Shown piece by piece: positions 49,797 to 58,662 of a stretch of DNA of 64,000 bases (positions are counted from its first letter, which is position 1; each line of letters begins with the position of its first letter). Source of the stretch: Dallia pectoralis (lineage: Eukaryota > Chordata > Actinopteri > Esociformes > Umbridae); contig CM055754.1 in NCBI GenBank assembly GCA_029465975.1, positions 621,421 to 685,420 on the forward strand. The letters run 5' to 3'. Below the pieces are notes generated by a model. The model searched no databases. It worked only from the letters and a program-made list of their open reading frames with translations, and was not told the DNA's origin. The position numbers and the translations under genes were made by a program.

Positions 49797-50369
49797 ATAG
49801 TGTGTGTGTGTGTGAGATGTCCTCCTTAGTGGCATATAGTGTGTGTGTGAGATGTCCTCTTTAGTGGCATAGAGTGTGTGTGTGAGATGTCCTCTTTAGT
49901 GGCATAGAGTGTGTGTGTGTGAGATGTCCTCCTTAGTGGCATATAGTGTGTGTGTGAGATGTCCTCTTTAGTGGCATATAGTGTGTGTGTGTGAGATGTC
50001 CTCCTTAGTGGCATATAGTGTGTGTGTGAGGTGTGAGATGTCCTCCTTAGTGGCATATAGTGTGTGTGAGAGATGTCCTCCTTAGTGGCATATAGTGTGT
50101 GTGTGAGATGTCCTCTTTAGTGGCATATAGTGTGTGTGTGTGAGATGTCCTCCTTAGTGGCATATAGTGTGTGTGTGTGAGATGTCCTCCTTAGTGGCAT
50201 ATAGTGTGTGTGTGTGAGATGTCCTCTTTAGTGGCATATAGTGTGTGTGTGAGATGTCCTCCTTAGTGGCATATAGTGTGTGTGTGTGAGATGTCCTCTT
50301 TAGTGGCATATAGTGTGTGTGTGAGATGTCCTCCTTAGTGGCATATAGTGTGTGTGTGAGATGTCCTCC
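49797..50369. repeat. About 34-36-bp minisatellite with internal (GT)n, about 16 copies
   Basis: Units: a (GT)4-6 run, then GAGATGTCCTCCTTAGTGGC and ATATA. A CCTC(C/T)TTAG variant and an ATAGAG variant occur. The length varies with the GT count. It runs straight into the next array at a unit ending TTAGTGGTGAGG. Confidence 0.96.
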
Positions 50370-50830
50370 TTAGTGGTGAGGAGTTTACACCTACTATATA
50401 TGAGCTAGTGGTGAGGAGTTTACACCTACTATATATGAGCTAGTGGTGAGGAGTTTACACCTACTATATATGAGCTAGTGGTGAGGAGTTTACACCTACT
50501 ATATATGAGCTAGTGGTGAGGAGTTTACACCTACTATATATGAGCTAGTGAGGAGTTACACCTGCTATATATGAGCTAGTGATGAAGAGTTTACACCTGC
50601 TATATATGAGCTAGTGATGAAGAGTTTACACCTGCTATATATGAGCTAGTGGTGAGGAGTTTACACCTGCTATATATGAGCTAGTGAGGAGTTACACCTG
50701 CTATATATGAGCTAGTGATGAAGAGTTTACACCTGCTATATATGAGCTAGTGGTGAGGAGTTTACACCTGCTATATATGAGCTAGTGATGAAGAGTTTAC
50801 ACCTGCTATATATGAGCTAGTGGTGAGGGT
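50370..50830. repeat. 35-bp minisatellite, about 13 copies
   Basis: Units of GTGGTGAGGAGTTTACACCT plus ACTATATATGAGCTA. In the first five copies the middle reads CCTACTA, afterwards CCTGCTA with GATGAAGAG variants. Two copies lack four bases (GTGAGGAGTTACACC). The LTR element inserted at its last partial unit. Confidence 0.96.
50826..50830. repeat. Target-site duplication, left copy (AGGGT)
   Basis: The five bases immediately before the first LTR are AGGGT, repeated exactly at 53605-53609 after the second LTR. Five-base duplications are typical of LTR-retroelement integration. Confidence 0.93.
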
Positions 50831-51270
50831 TGTCAGGATTGGGGCTTTCGAGCAGGTTGAGGACACAAACGCAGAGTGCTTTGTAATATCAGGGTTTATT
50901 TTCTCCCAAAACCGGAACGGGTAGCTTAACACAAAGACAATCCTAACACTTAACATAAACACAGAAGAACAACATAATTAACAAAACCTCCCCTTAGTGA
51001 GACAGAACATACTAAACACAGAACACCAGAATAATCACGCAATACATAACAGGACCAGCAAACGCAAAACAAGAGAAACATACCTTAACAATGACCGACA
51101 CTGAAAGACAGGAACCGACAGAACTAAGTACAGGGACTAACGAGCAAACACAACCCAGGTGCGGACAAACACACAGGTGAACAAACAAGTCCCTAATTTT
51201 CCCTCTCTCCGGATGCGGGGGAGGTGTCATCACCACCATGGAGTGCGAGGACAGGGCTCTGTCCCTTACA
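50831..51270 (-). repeat. 3' LTR (440 bp)
   Basis: Downstream LTR in the minus-strand orientation. It contains the minus-strand AATAAA (complement of 50895-50900) about 65 bp from its end, followed by GCACTCTGCGTTTGTGTCC, a GT-rich downstream element. The element's open frame ends inside this LTR at 51193. Confidence 0.95.
50895..50900 (-). promoter_or_regulatory. Polyadenylation signal AATAAA in 3' LTR
   Basis: The plus-strand TTTATT reads AATAAA on the minus strand and is followed by a GT-rich segment. The same hexamer is at the same offset (53229-53234) in the other LTR. It supports minus-strand transcription ending in the 3' LTR. Confidence 0.7.
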
Positions 51271-51509
51271 GAATCCCCCACCAAGGGGCGCGGCTCCTGA
51301 AGCGCCCAAAACACAAGAGCAGAATATAATCCAAGAGTTGGACATGGGCAGGACGGAGAGACGGGTCTCGGGCAGGACAGAGGCTGACAGACCAGGAGGC
51401 CGCCCGGTCTGGTGGATGCCAGTCAGGAGACCGGACAGGCGACGACGGATCAGGTGGTCGACCGGGCGGGAGCAGGTCTGGAGGCCGGACAGGTAGAGAT
51501 GGGTCATGG

Positions 51510-51995
51510 GTTCTACCCGGCGGGAGCGGGTCAGGCGGTCTGCCCGGTGGGAGCGGGTCAGGAGGTCTACCCGGCGGGAGCGGGTCAGGAGGTCTACCCG
51601 GCGGAAGCGGATCTGGAGATCGACCCGGCGGATGCAGGTCAGGAGACAGGTCAGGAGGTCGACCCGGCGGATGCAGGTCAGGAGACAGGTCAGGAGGTCG
51701 ACCCGGCGGAAGCAGATCTGGAGGTCTACCCGGCGGGAGCGTGTCTGGAGGTCTACCCGGCGGGAGCGTGTCTGGAGGTCTACCCGGCGGGAGCGTGTCT
51801 GAGGTCTACCCGGCGGGAGCGTGTCTGGAGGTCTACCCGGCGGGAGCGTGTCTGGAGGTCTACCCGGCGGGAGCGTGTCTGGAGGTCTACCCGGCGGGAG
51901 CGTGTCTGGAGGTCTACCCGGCGGGAGCGTGTCTGGAGGTCTACCCGGCGGGAGCGTGTCTGGAGGTCTACTCGGCGGGAGCAGATCTGGAGGTC
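51510..51995. repeat. 27-bp CpG-rich array inside the LTR element (distal block)
   Basis: Units of the kind GGAGGTCTACCCGGCGGGAG plus CGTGTCT. The right-hand two thirds are near identical; the left third is diverged and includes a duplicated 39-bp segment (CGACCCGGCGGATGCAGGTC...). Whole-codon period (9 residues). Confidence 0.9.
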
Positions 51996-52019
51996 GGACA
52001 GGAGGGTGCAGGTCTAGAG

Positions 52020-52510
52020 GCCGACCAGGCAGAGACGGGTCAGGAGGCAGTGCCGGGGGAGACGGGTCAGGAGGCAGTGCCGGGGGAGACGGGTCAGGAG
52101 GCAGTGCCGGGGGAGACGGGTCAGGAGGCAGTGCCGGGGGAGACGGGTCAGGAGGCAGGGCCGGAGGAGACGGGTCAGGAGGCAGGGCCGGAGGAGACGG
52201 GTCAGGAGGCAGGGCCGGAGGACACGGTTCAGGAGGCCGTGCCGGAGGACACGGTTCAGGAGGCCGTGCCGGAGGACCCGGTTCAGGAGGCCGTGCCGGA
52301 GGACCCGGTTCAGGAGGCCGTGCCGGAGGACACGGTTCAGGAGGCCGTGCCGGAGGACACGGTTCAGGAGGCCGTGCCGGAGGACACGGTTCAGGAGGCC
52401 GTGCCGGAGGACACGGTTCAGGAGGCCGTGCCGGAGGACACGGTTCAGGAGGCCGTGCCGGAGGACACGGTTCAGGTGGCCGTGCCGGAGGACACGGTTC
52501 AGGTGGCCGG
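52020..52510. repeat. 27-bp array inside the LTR element (middle block)
   Basis: About 18 units of GACGGGTCAGGAGGCAGTGC plus CGGGGGA, shifting to CACGGTTCAGGAGGCCGTGC plus CGGAGGA. Same 9-codon period as the distal block, with which it shares the GG(A/T)GG..CCGG skeleton, so the two probably have one origin. Confidence 0.93.
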
Positions 52511-52521
52511 GGAACCGGCTT

Positions 52522-52605
52522 TGGCCCGACAACAGTCCTTGGCCCGGCAACAGTCCTTGGCCCGGCAACAGTCCTTGGCCCGGCAACAGTCCTTGGCCCG
52601 GGAAC
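52522..52605. repeat. 18-bp array inside the LTR element
   Basis: Four to five copies of GGCCCGGCAACAGTCCTT (first has CGACAACAG). Six-codon period. Confidence 0.93.
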
Positions 52606-52610
52606 TGGCT

Positions 52611-52918
52611 CGGCCTGCGGGGCGGCAGCCATCTCGAGCTGCGGGGCGGCAGCCATCTCGAGCTGCGGGGCGGCAGCCATCTCGAGCTGCGGGGCGGCAG
52701 CCATCTCGAGCTGCGGGGCGGCAGCCATCTCGAGCTGCGGGGCGGCAGCCATCTTGAGCTGCGGGGCGGCAGCCATCTCGAGCTGCGGGCGGCAGCCATC
52801 TCGAGCTGCGGGGCGGCAGCCATCTCGAGCTGCGGGGCGGCAGCCATCTCGAGCTGCGGGGCGGCAGCCATCTCATGCTGCGGGGCGGCAGCCATCTCAT
52901 GCTGCGGGGCAGCAGCCA
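52611..52918. repeat. 24-bp array inside the LTR element (MAAAPQLE block)
   Basis: About 13 copies of GCGGGGCGGCAGCCATCTCG plus AGCT. The last three copies carry CTCATGCT. One copy has the single-G deletion at 52787-52789 that breaks the open frame; another has CTTGAGCT. Eight-codon period. Confidence 0.95.
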
Positions 52919-53164
52919 TGGGTGGTGAGGTGGGGGACAGAAACGTGGAGGTTGAGACGGGAATCAGCTGGAGGGTGAAGGGATCCCACCGGAACTCCCC
53001 CTCCAGGTACTCCTCATCCTCGGACTCGTCCTCTGGCTCAGAGTCCTCTGCTTCATAGGGCTCTATGTAGAGCCCGTGCATTAACCCCTCGTCGGGGTTT
53101 TCGAGCCGTAGGCTGGCCCACGATACTGCACCCTGCTGTGTCCTCTCTTTTGGGTCGGTCATTC

Positions 53165-53604
53165 TGTCAGGATTGGGGCTTTCGAGCAGGTTGAGGACAC
53201 AAACGCAGAGTGCTTTGTAATATCAGGGTTTATTTTCTCCCAAAACCGGAACGGGTAGCTTAACACAAAGACAATCCTAACACTTAACATAAACACAGAA
53301 GAACAACATAATTAACAAAACCTCCCCTTAGTGAGACAGAACATACTAAACACAGAACACCAGAATAATCACGCAATACATAACAGGACCAGCAAACGCA
53401 AAACAAGAGAAACATACCTTAACAATGACCGACACTGAAAGACAGGAACCGACAGAACTAAGTACAGGGACTAACGAGCAAACACAACCCAGGTGCGGAC
53501 AAACACACAGGTGAACGAACAAGTCCCTAATTTTCCCTCTCTCCGGATGCGGGGGAGGTGTCATCACCACCATGGAGTGCGAGGACAGGGCTCTGTCCCT
53601 TACA
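53165..53604 (-). repeat. 5' LTR (440 bp)
   Basis: Upstream LTR in the minus-strand orientation, identical to the other except at 53517. I see no strong TATA box in it. The long open frame of the element begins two bases after it ends. Confidence 0.95.
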
Positions 53605-53609
53605 AGGGT
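53605..53609. repeat. Target-site duplication, right copy (AGGGT)
   Basis: Exact match to 50826-50830; removing the element restores TGGTG-AGGGT-AAGTAAAC. Confidence 0.93.
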
Positions 53610-54486
53610 AAGTAAACTCAGCCTTGTCTATTTAATGCTCCCTACATGCAGAGAATCCCATAATGTTGTATTCTTACCGAGATGTGTTTTTATCTGCGTC
53701 TCCATAGGGGACCATCAGATGTAGGGCTAACGTGGAGCCGCCAGTCGACCATGCTTGGTCTTTTGTCCTCCATTTTATATCTTCATATAAATCACAGATG
53801 GGGAATTAAAATATACCCCCTCCTCCTTTCTTTCAGGGCGTGGGTCTGTCAGCCACACAGCATACCTTCCTGCATAATTTAACAGCCTTGATTTGTTTCA
53901 AATTTTCAGATTTATTTATTCCATTTAAATGAGGTGTGAAATCACAGAGGCAACATGGGTAAGCAAATTGTAGCTCATTTGACTGTGAGAGTTCTGAAAA
54001 ATACAAAGCTGTTCTTTGGAACCGACTGAAGATTAAACCTTTCAGTTGTCATTTCTCGCACAATTATAATTTTGTGTAATTGTTTCCCTCGCATATGCTA
54101 ATGTATTAATTATTATTTATCAGAGTAAGAATTCCAACAAGTATTTACTAGAATTTTATTTTATATTTAGGAATATGGATCATTCATTCTACAGTCCAAC
54201 TCTATGTGCAGGGTTTTTAGTTTGAAGAGAGAGTTAGCTGTGTTCCAGTGTTTGTGCAGGTGAGGCATTAAAAACTCTCACCTGGCCCCTCCACCAGGGT
54301 AAGATGTAGGCTTATGAACCTCAGGAACCCTCTTTACGGGTCGCAGTTCCATACTGAGCCTGGAGCGAACCACATGTAAGGTTCTGGGCTGTACTGAGAC
54401 CCAGAGGAGGACCTGTTGGCCCCCAGCTGTGTGGCAGCGTTCACAGCTTCTGTTCTGGACTGTAAAAGAATATGAAACCCCCTCCC
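53610..54486. other. Single-copy stretch, nothing recognised
   Basis: AT-rich flank of the LTR insertion with no gene seen. Confidence 0.4.
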
Positions 54487-54511
54487 TCACACACACACAC
54501 ACACACTCACA

Positions 54512-54582
<71 letters not shown>
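54487..54582. repeat. (CA)n microsatellite
   Basis: CA tract with two CTCA interruptions near its 5' end. Confidence 0.97.
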
Positions 54583-54585
<3 letters not shown>

Positions 54586-54724
54586 AATGCATGCAGGCAG
54601 ACACATACACACTCACTGGTAATGGATGGAAACAGAAGTTAAAAGCGAAGGATAGGTAGGGGTGATTGAGCTGTCCCCAAGATACCACCTGGGTGGAAAC
54701 GTAATCAGTAGTTTGGTTCAGTGG

Positions 54725-55467
54725 TGCTGAGCTGAGAGAGTCCGAATCACTTAGCTAGTCCACTTGGTGCTGAGCTGAGAGAGTCTGAATCACTTAGCTA
54801 GACCACTTGGTTCTGAGCTGAGAGAGTCTGAATCACTTAGCTAGACCACTTGGTGCTGAGCTGAGAGTCTGAATCACTTAGCTAGACCACTTGGTGCTGA
54901 GCTGAGAGAGTCTGAATCATTTAGCTAGACCACTTGGTGCTGAGCTGAGAGAGTCTGAATCACTTAGCTAGACCACTTGGTGCTGAGCTGAGAGAGTCTG
55001 AATCACTTAGCTAGACCACTTGGTGCTGAGCTGAGAGAGTCTGAATCACTTAGCTAGACCACTTGGTGCTGAGCTGAGAGAGTCTGAATCACTTAGCTAG
55101 ACCACTTGGTGCTGAGCTGAGAGAGTCTGAATCACTTAGCTAGACCACTTGGTGCTGAGCTGAGAGAGTCTGAATCACTTAGCTAGACCACTTGGTGCTG
55201 AGCTGAGAGTCTGAATCACTTAGCTAGACCACTTGGTGCTGAGCTGAGAGAGTCCGAATCACTTAGCTAGACCACTTGGTGCTGAGCTGAGAGAGTCTGA
55301 ATCACTTAGCTAGACCACTTGGTGCTGAGCTGAGAGAGTCTGAATCACTTAGCTAGACCACTTGGTGCTGAGCTGAGAGAGTCTGAATCACTTAGCTAGA
55401 CCACTTGGTGCTGAGCTGAGAGAGTCTGAATCACTTAGCTAGACCACTTGGTGCTGAGCTGAGAGAG
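54725..55467. repeat. 43-bp minisatellite, about 17 copies
   Basis: Units: CTGAGCTGAGAGAGTCTGAA, TCACTTAGCTAGACCACTTG, GTG. Two copies lack the 2-bp AG (GAGAGTCTG), the first has CCGAATC and TAGTCCAC, and one later copy has CCGAATC. It has stops in several frames, so no long frame results. Confidence 0.97.
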
Positions 55468-55634
55468 TCTGAATCATCAAGAAAAATAATGTGTGTGGCA
55501 AATGTATCGACCTTCTGCAGGCTCTAATTATTAAAATATTTCTTTAACTATTGTGCTTGAACCACCTACATTTGTATTTGATTATTTAAACAAGCATTCA
55601 TCAGTATTATGGATTAGACTATTACGCGTTTCTG

Positions 55635-57402
55635 TAGTTAATCACTTTACCCTCTGGGGTACAGGTGTACAGCTACAGGTGTAGTTAATCACTTTACCCT
55701 CTGGGGTACAGGTGTACAGCTACAGGTGTAGTTAATCACTTTACACTCTGGGGTACAGGTGTACAGCTACAGGTGTAGTTAATCACTTTACCCTCTGGGG
55801 TACAGGTGTACAGCTACAGGTGTAGTTAATCACTTTACCCTCTGGGGTACAGGTGTACAGCTACAGGTGTAGTTAATCACTTTACCCTCTGGGGTACAGG
55901 TGTACAGCTACAGGTGTAGTTAATCACTTTACCCTCTGGGGTACAGGTGTACAGCTACAGGTGTAGTTAATCACTTTACCCTCTGGGGTACAGGTGTACA
56001 GCTACAGGTGTAGTTAATCACTTTACCCTCTGGGGTACAGGTGTACAGCTACAGGTGTAGTTAATCACTTTACCCTCTGGGGTACAGGTGTACAGCTACA
56101 GGTGTAGTTAATCACTTTACCCTCTGGGGTACAGGTGTACAGCTACAGGTGTAGTTAATCACTTTACACTCTGGGGTACAGGTGTACAGCTACAGGTGTA
56201 GTTAATCACTTTACCCTCTGGGGTACAGGTGTACAGCTACAGGTGTAGTTAATCACTTTACACTCTGGGGTACAGGTGTACAGCTACAGGTGTAGTTAAT
56301 CACTTTACACTCTGGGGTACAGGTGTACAGCTACAGGTGTAGTTAATCACTTTACCCTCTGGGGTACAGGTGTACAGCTACAGGTGTAGTTAATGACTTT
56401 ACCCTCTGGGGTACAGGTGTACAGCTACAGGTGTAGTTAATGACTTTACCCTCTGGGGTACAGGTGTACAGCTACAGGTGTAGTTAATGACTTTACCCTC
56501 TGGGGTACAGGTGTACAGCTACAGGTGTAGTTAATCACTTTACCCTCTGGGGTACAGGTGTACAGCTACAGGTGTAGTTAATCACTTTACCCTCTGGGGT
56601 ACAGGTGTACAGCTACAGGTGTAGTTAATCACTTTACCCTCTGGGCTCTGTACAGGTGTACAGCTACAGGTGTAGTTAATCACTTTACCCTCTGGGGTAC
56701 AGGTGTACAGCTACAGGTGTAGTTAATCACTTTACCCTCTGGGGTACAGGTGTACAGCTACAGGTGTAGTTAATCACTTTACCCTCTGGGGTACAGGTGT
56801 ACAGCTACAGGTGTAGTTAATCACTTTACCCTCTGGGGTACAGGTGTACAGCTACAGGTGTAGTTAATCACTTTACCCTCTGGGGTACAGGTGTACAGCT
56901 ACAGGTGTAGTTAATCACTTTACCCTCTGGGGTACAGGTGTACAGCTACAGGTGTAGTTAATCACTTTACACTCTGGGGTACAGGTGTACAGCTACAGGT
57001 GTAGTTAATCACTTTACCCTCTGGGGTACAGGTGTACAGCTACAGGTGTAGTTAATCACTTTACACTCTGGGGTACAGGTGTACAGCTACAGGTGTAGTT
57101 AATCACTTTACACTCTGGGGTACAGGTGTACAGCTACAGGTGTAGTTAATCACTTTACACTCTGGGGTACAGGTGTACAGCTACAGGTGTAGTTAATCAC
57201 TTTACCCTCTGGGGTACAGGTGTACAGCTACAGGTGTAGTTAATCACTTTACCCTCTGGGGTACAGGTATACAGCTACAGGTGTAGTTAATCACTTTACC
57301 CTCTGGGGTACAGGTGTACAGCTACAGGTGTAGTTAATCACTTTACCCTCTGGGGTACAGGTGTACAGCTACAGGTGTAGTTAATCACTTTACCCTCTGG
57401 GT
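55635..57402. repeat. 47-bp minisatellite, about 37 copies
   Basis: Units: GTAGTTAATCACTTTACCCT, CTGGGGTACAGGTGTACAGC, TACAGGT. Very homogeneous. Variants: TTTACACTC in about nine copies, TAATGACTTT in three adjacent copies, and one copy with an insertion (GGGCTCTGTACAGG near 56643). Each unit contains two CAGGTG hexamers and a TGTACA palindrome. No long frame. Confidence 0.97.
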
Positions 57403-58662
57403 ACCCTCAGGTTTCCCACTTGTTTCTCTCCCTTTGCTCACATCTGTCCTCGGTAATTGAACAGGGCAATGTTCTCACCAACTGTTTATTTTTCTTTCTT
57501 CCTGTGTTGCTTCCAGAGCATAATGATGTGTGATTCCTCTGAGAGACCATGCAGGCTGGTTAGGGATCCCTGCTGGGGACTTCCTTTGCTCAGGTTCCAA
57601 GAAAACAGCCGTTTCATCTCCAGCGCACAGTAACTGAGCAGCATAGCATGGAAGGCAGATCAAATGGAAGACAATGACAGACACCTGCATGTATCAATCC
57701 TGACAGACAAACCACTGGAAACATGGAGGGACTTAGACTAGGTGAAGGATAGAGAGTATTTTCACAATATAGACTGGAACACCTGTTTCAATCAACGATA
57801 CACAGGTTAGCAAATGTGAGACGCAAAGACAGAGAGAAGAGAGGTAGAAAGCAAGACAAAGCAATATGGTAGAGGTCAAAAGGGGAAGATAGATGGAGAA
57901 AAGGCTAATGAAGAAAAGAAGAAAGTAGAGGAAGTATAAACAGATGTGAGAGCATTAATTAGTCATAATGAAAGACCCATTCTGGTGACTGCAGCACACA
58001 GCCATAAGACAGTCAAGGTCAGCCCTGCTACAGACACACGTCATATTTGGCACACACACATATCCTTCTCCTGGGTGTGTGTGTGTGTGAGAAATACGAA
58101 GAAAGGCACTAACTCACACTCCCAACACACGCTTGGGACAAAAGCTTAAAGTCACAACATGACATCCCTAAATATCCTCAGTAGACCAGGATTGTGTTTA
58201 CTTCAAATGCATCTTGGAAGAAGCTAAGAAAAAACACACATGTGTTTTCAAATACTTTCATCTGAAAATATATGCATGAATTTTAGTGACTGTTGCTAGT
58301 GTTTATGTGTGTTTTGTGATTTCTGCGTGGTGTTGCATATTAACAGGATTACACAGTGTTTGTTACGACACAGGCCTGGCTGATTAAGATATACATGGTG
58401 AATTTGGTACAGGTGTGTCTCGCTAACTGGCATTTGTAGCAGTACAGCTGGGAAACAGTACAAAAAGATTAGCGAGTTTTGTGAAACTAATTCTCCTGAC
58501 AGGCTATGACCTTGTGTTTCTTTATCATTTTGTTCGAAGGCATGAGAATATCTTTTGTCAGTAGAGGTATTGTGTACATTATTTTATAGCCTAATATGTA
58601 TTCTGTTCAGATGGAATTTTGTCATGCAACTAATGCAAGCCAAATCCCAGACGGGCCTCAGA
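57403..58662. other. Single-copy stretch, nothing recognised
   Basis: Mixed composition with A-rich segment 57830-57930. Frames up to 71 codons. The plus frame that crosses the next array starts at 58596. Confidence 0.4.

Larger units (their letters stand above)
51193..53162 (-). pseudogene. Repeat-built open frame of the LTR element, broken by a 1-nt deletion
   Basis: The frame starts with ATG at 53162, two bases inside the element. The first 81 residues are non-repetitive with an acidic patch at about 34-57 (Glu/Asp-rich) and WDPFTLQLIP near 59-68. Then come blocks of octapeptides (MAAAPQLE), hexapeptides (GPRTVA type) and nonapeptides (PPEPCPPAR, PPDPSPPAL, PPDTLPPGR types), then an Arg-rich end that stops in the 3' LTR at 51193. 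One octapeptide unit has GGG instead of GGGG at 52787-52789, which shifts the frame; the present 382-codon frame ends at 52014 out of register. The pre-deletion length was about 656 residues. No Gag, zinc knuckle or Pol motif is visible. Function unknown. Confidence 0.75.
50831..53604 (-). mobile_element. Complete young non-autonomous LTR retroelement (2,774 bp)
   Basis: Two 440-bp direct repeats flank a 1,894-bp interior (51271-53164). Ends are TGTCAGG..CTTACA on the plus strand (TGTAAGGG..CCTGACA on the minus strand), so both strands show canonical TG..CA termini. LTRs differ only at 51183 (A) versus 53517 (G), and the target duplication is intact, indicating a recent insertion. Orientation is minus: AATAAA lies in the LTR on that strand and a purine-rich GGTGGGGGATTC ends just before the 3' LTR. 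No tRNA-complementary primer site is obvious after the 5' LTR. The interior has no protease, reverse transcriptase, RNase H or integrase, so mobilisation must be in trans. Parent family is not identified (Gypsy-like is a guess). Confidence 0.93.

Noticed and set aside
51012..51314. Host peptide of about 100 residues (minus strand) seen twice, also at 53346-53573
   Set aside because: Lies within the LTRs; duplicated only because the LTRs are identical.
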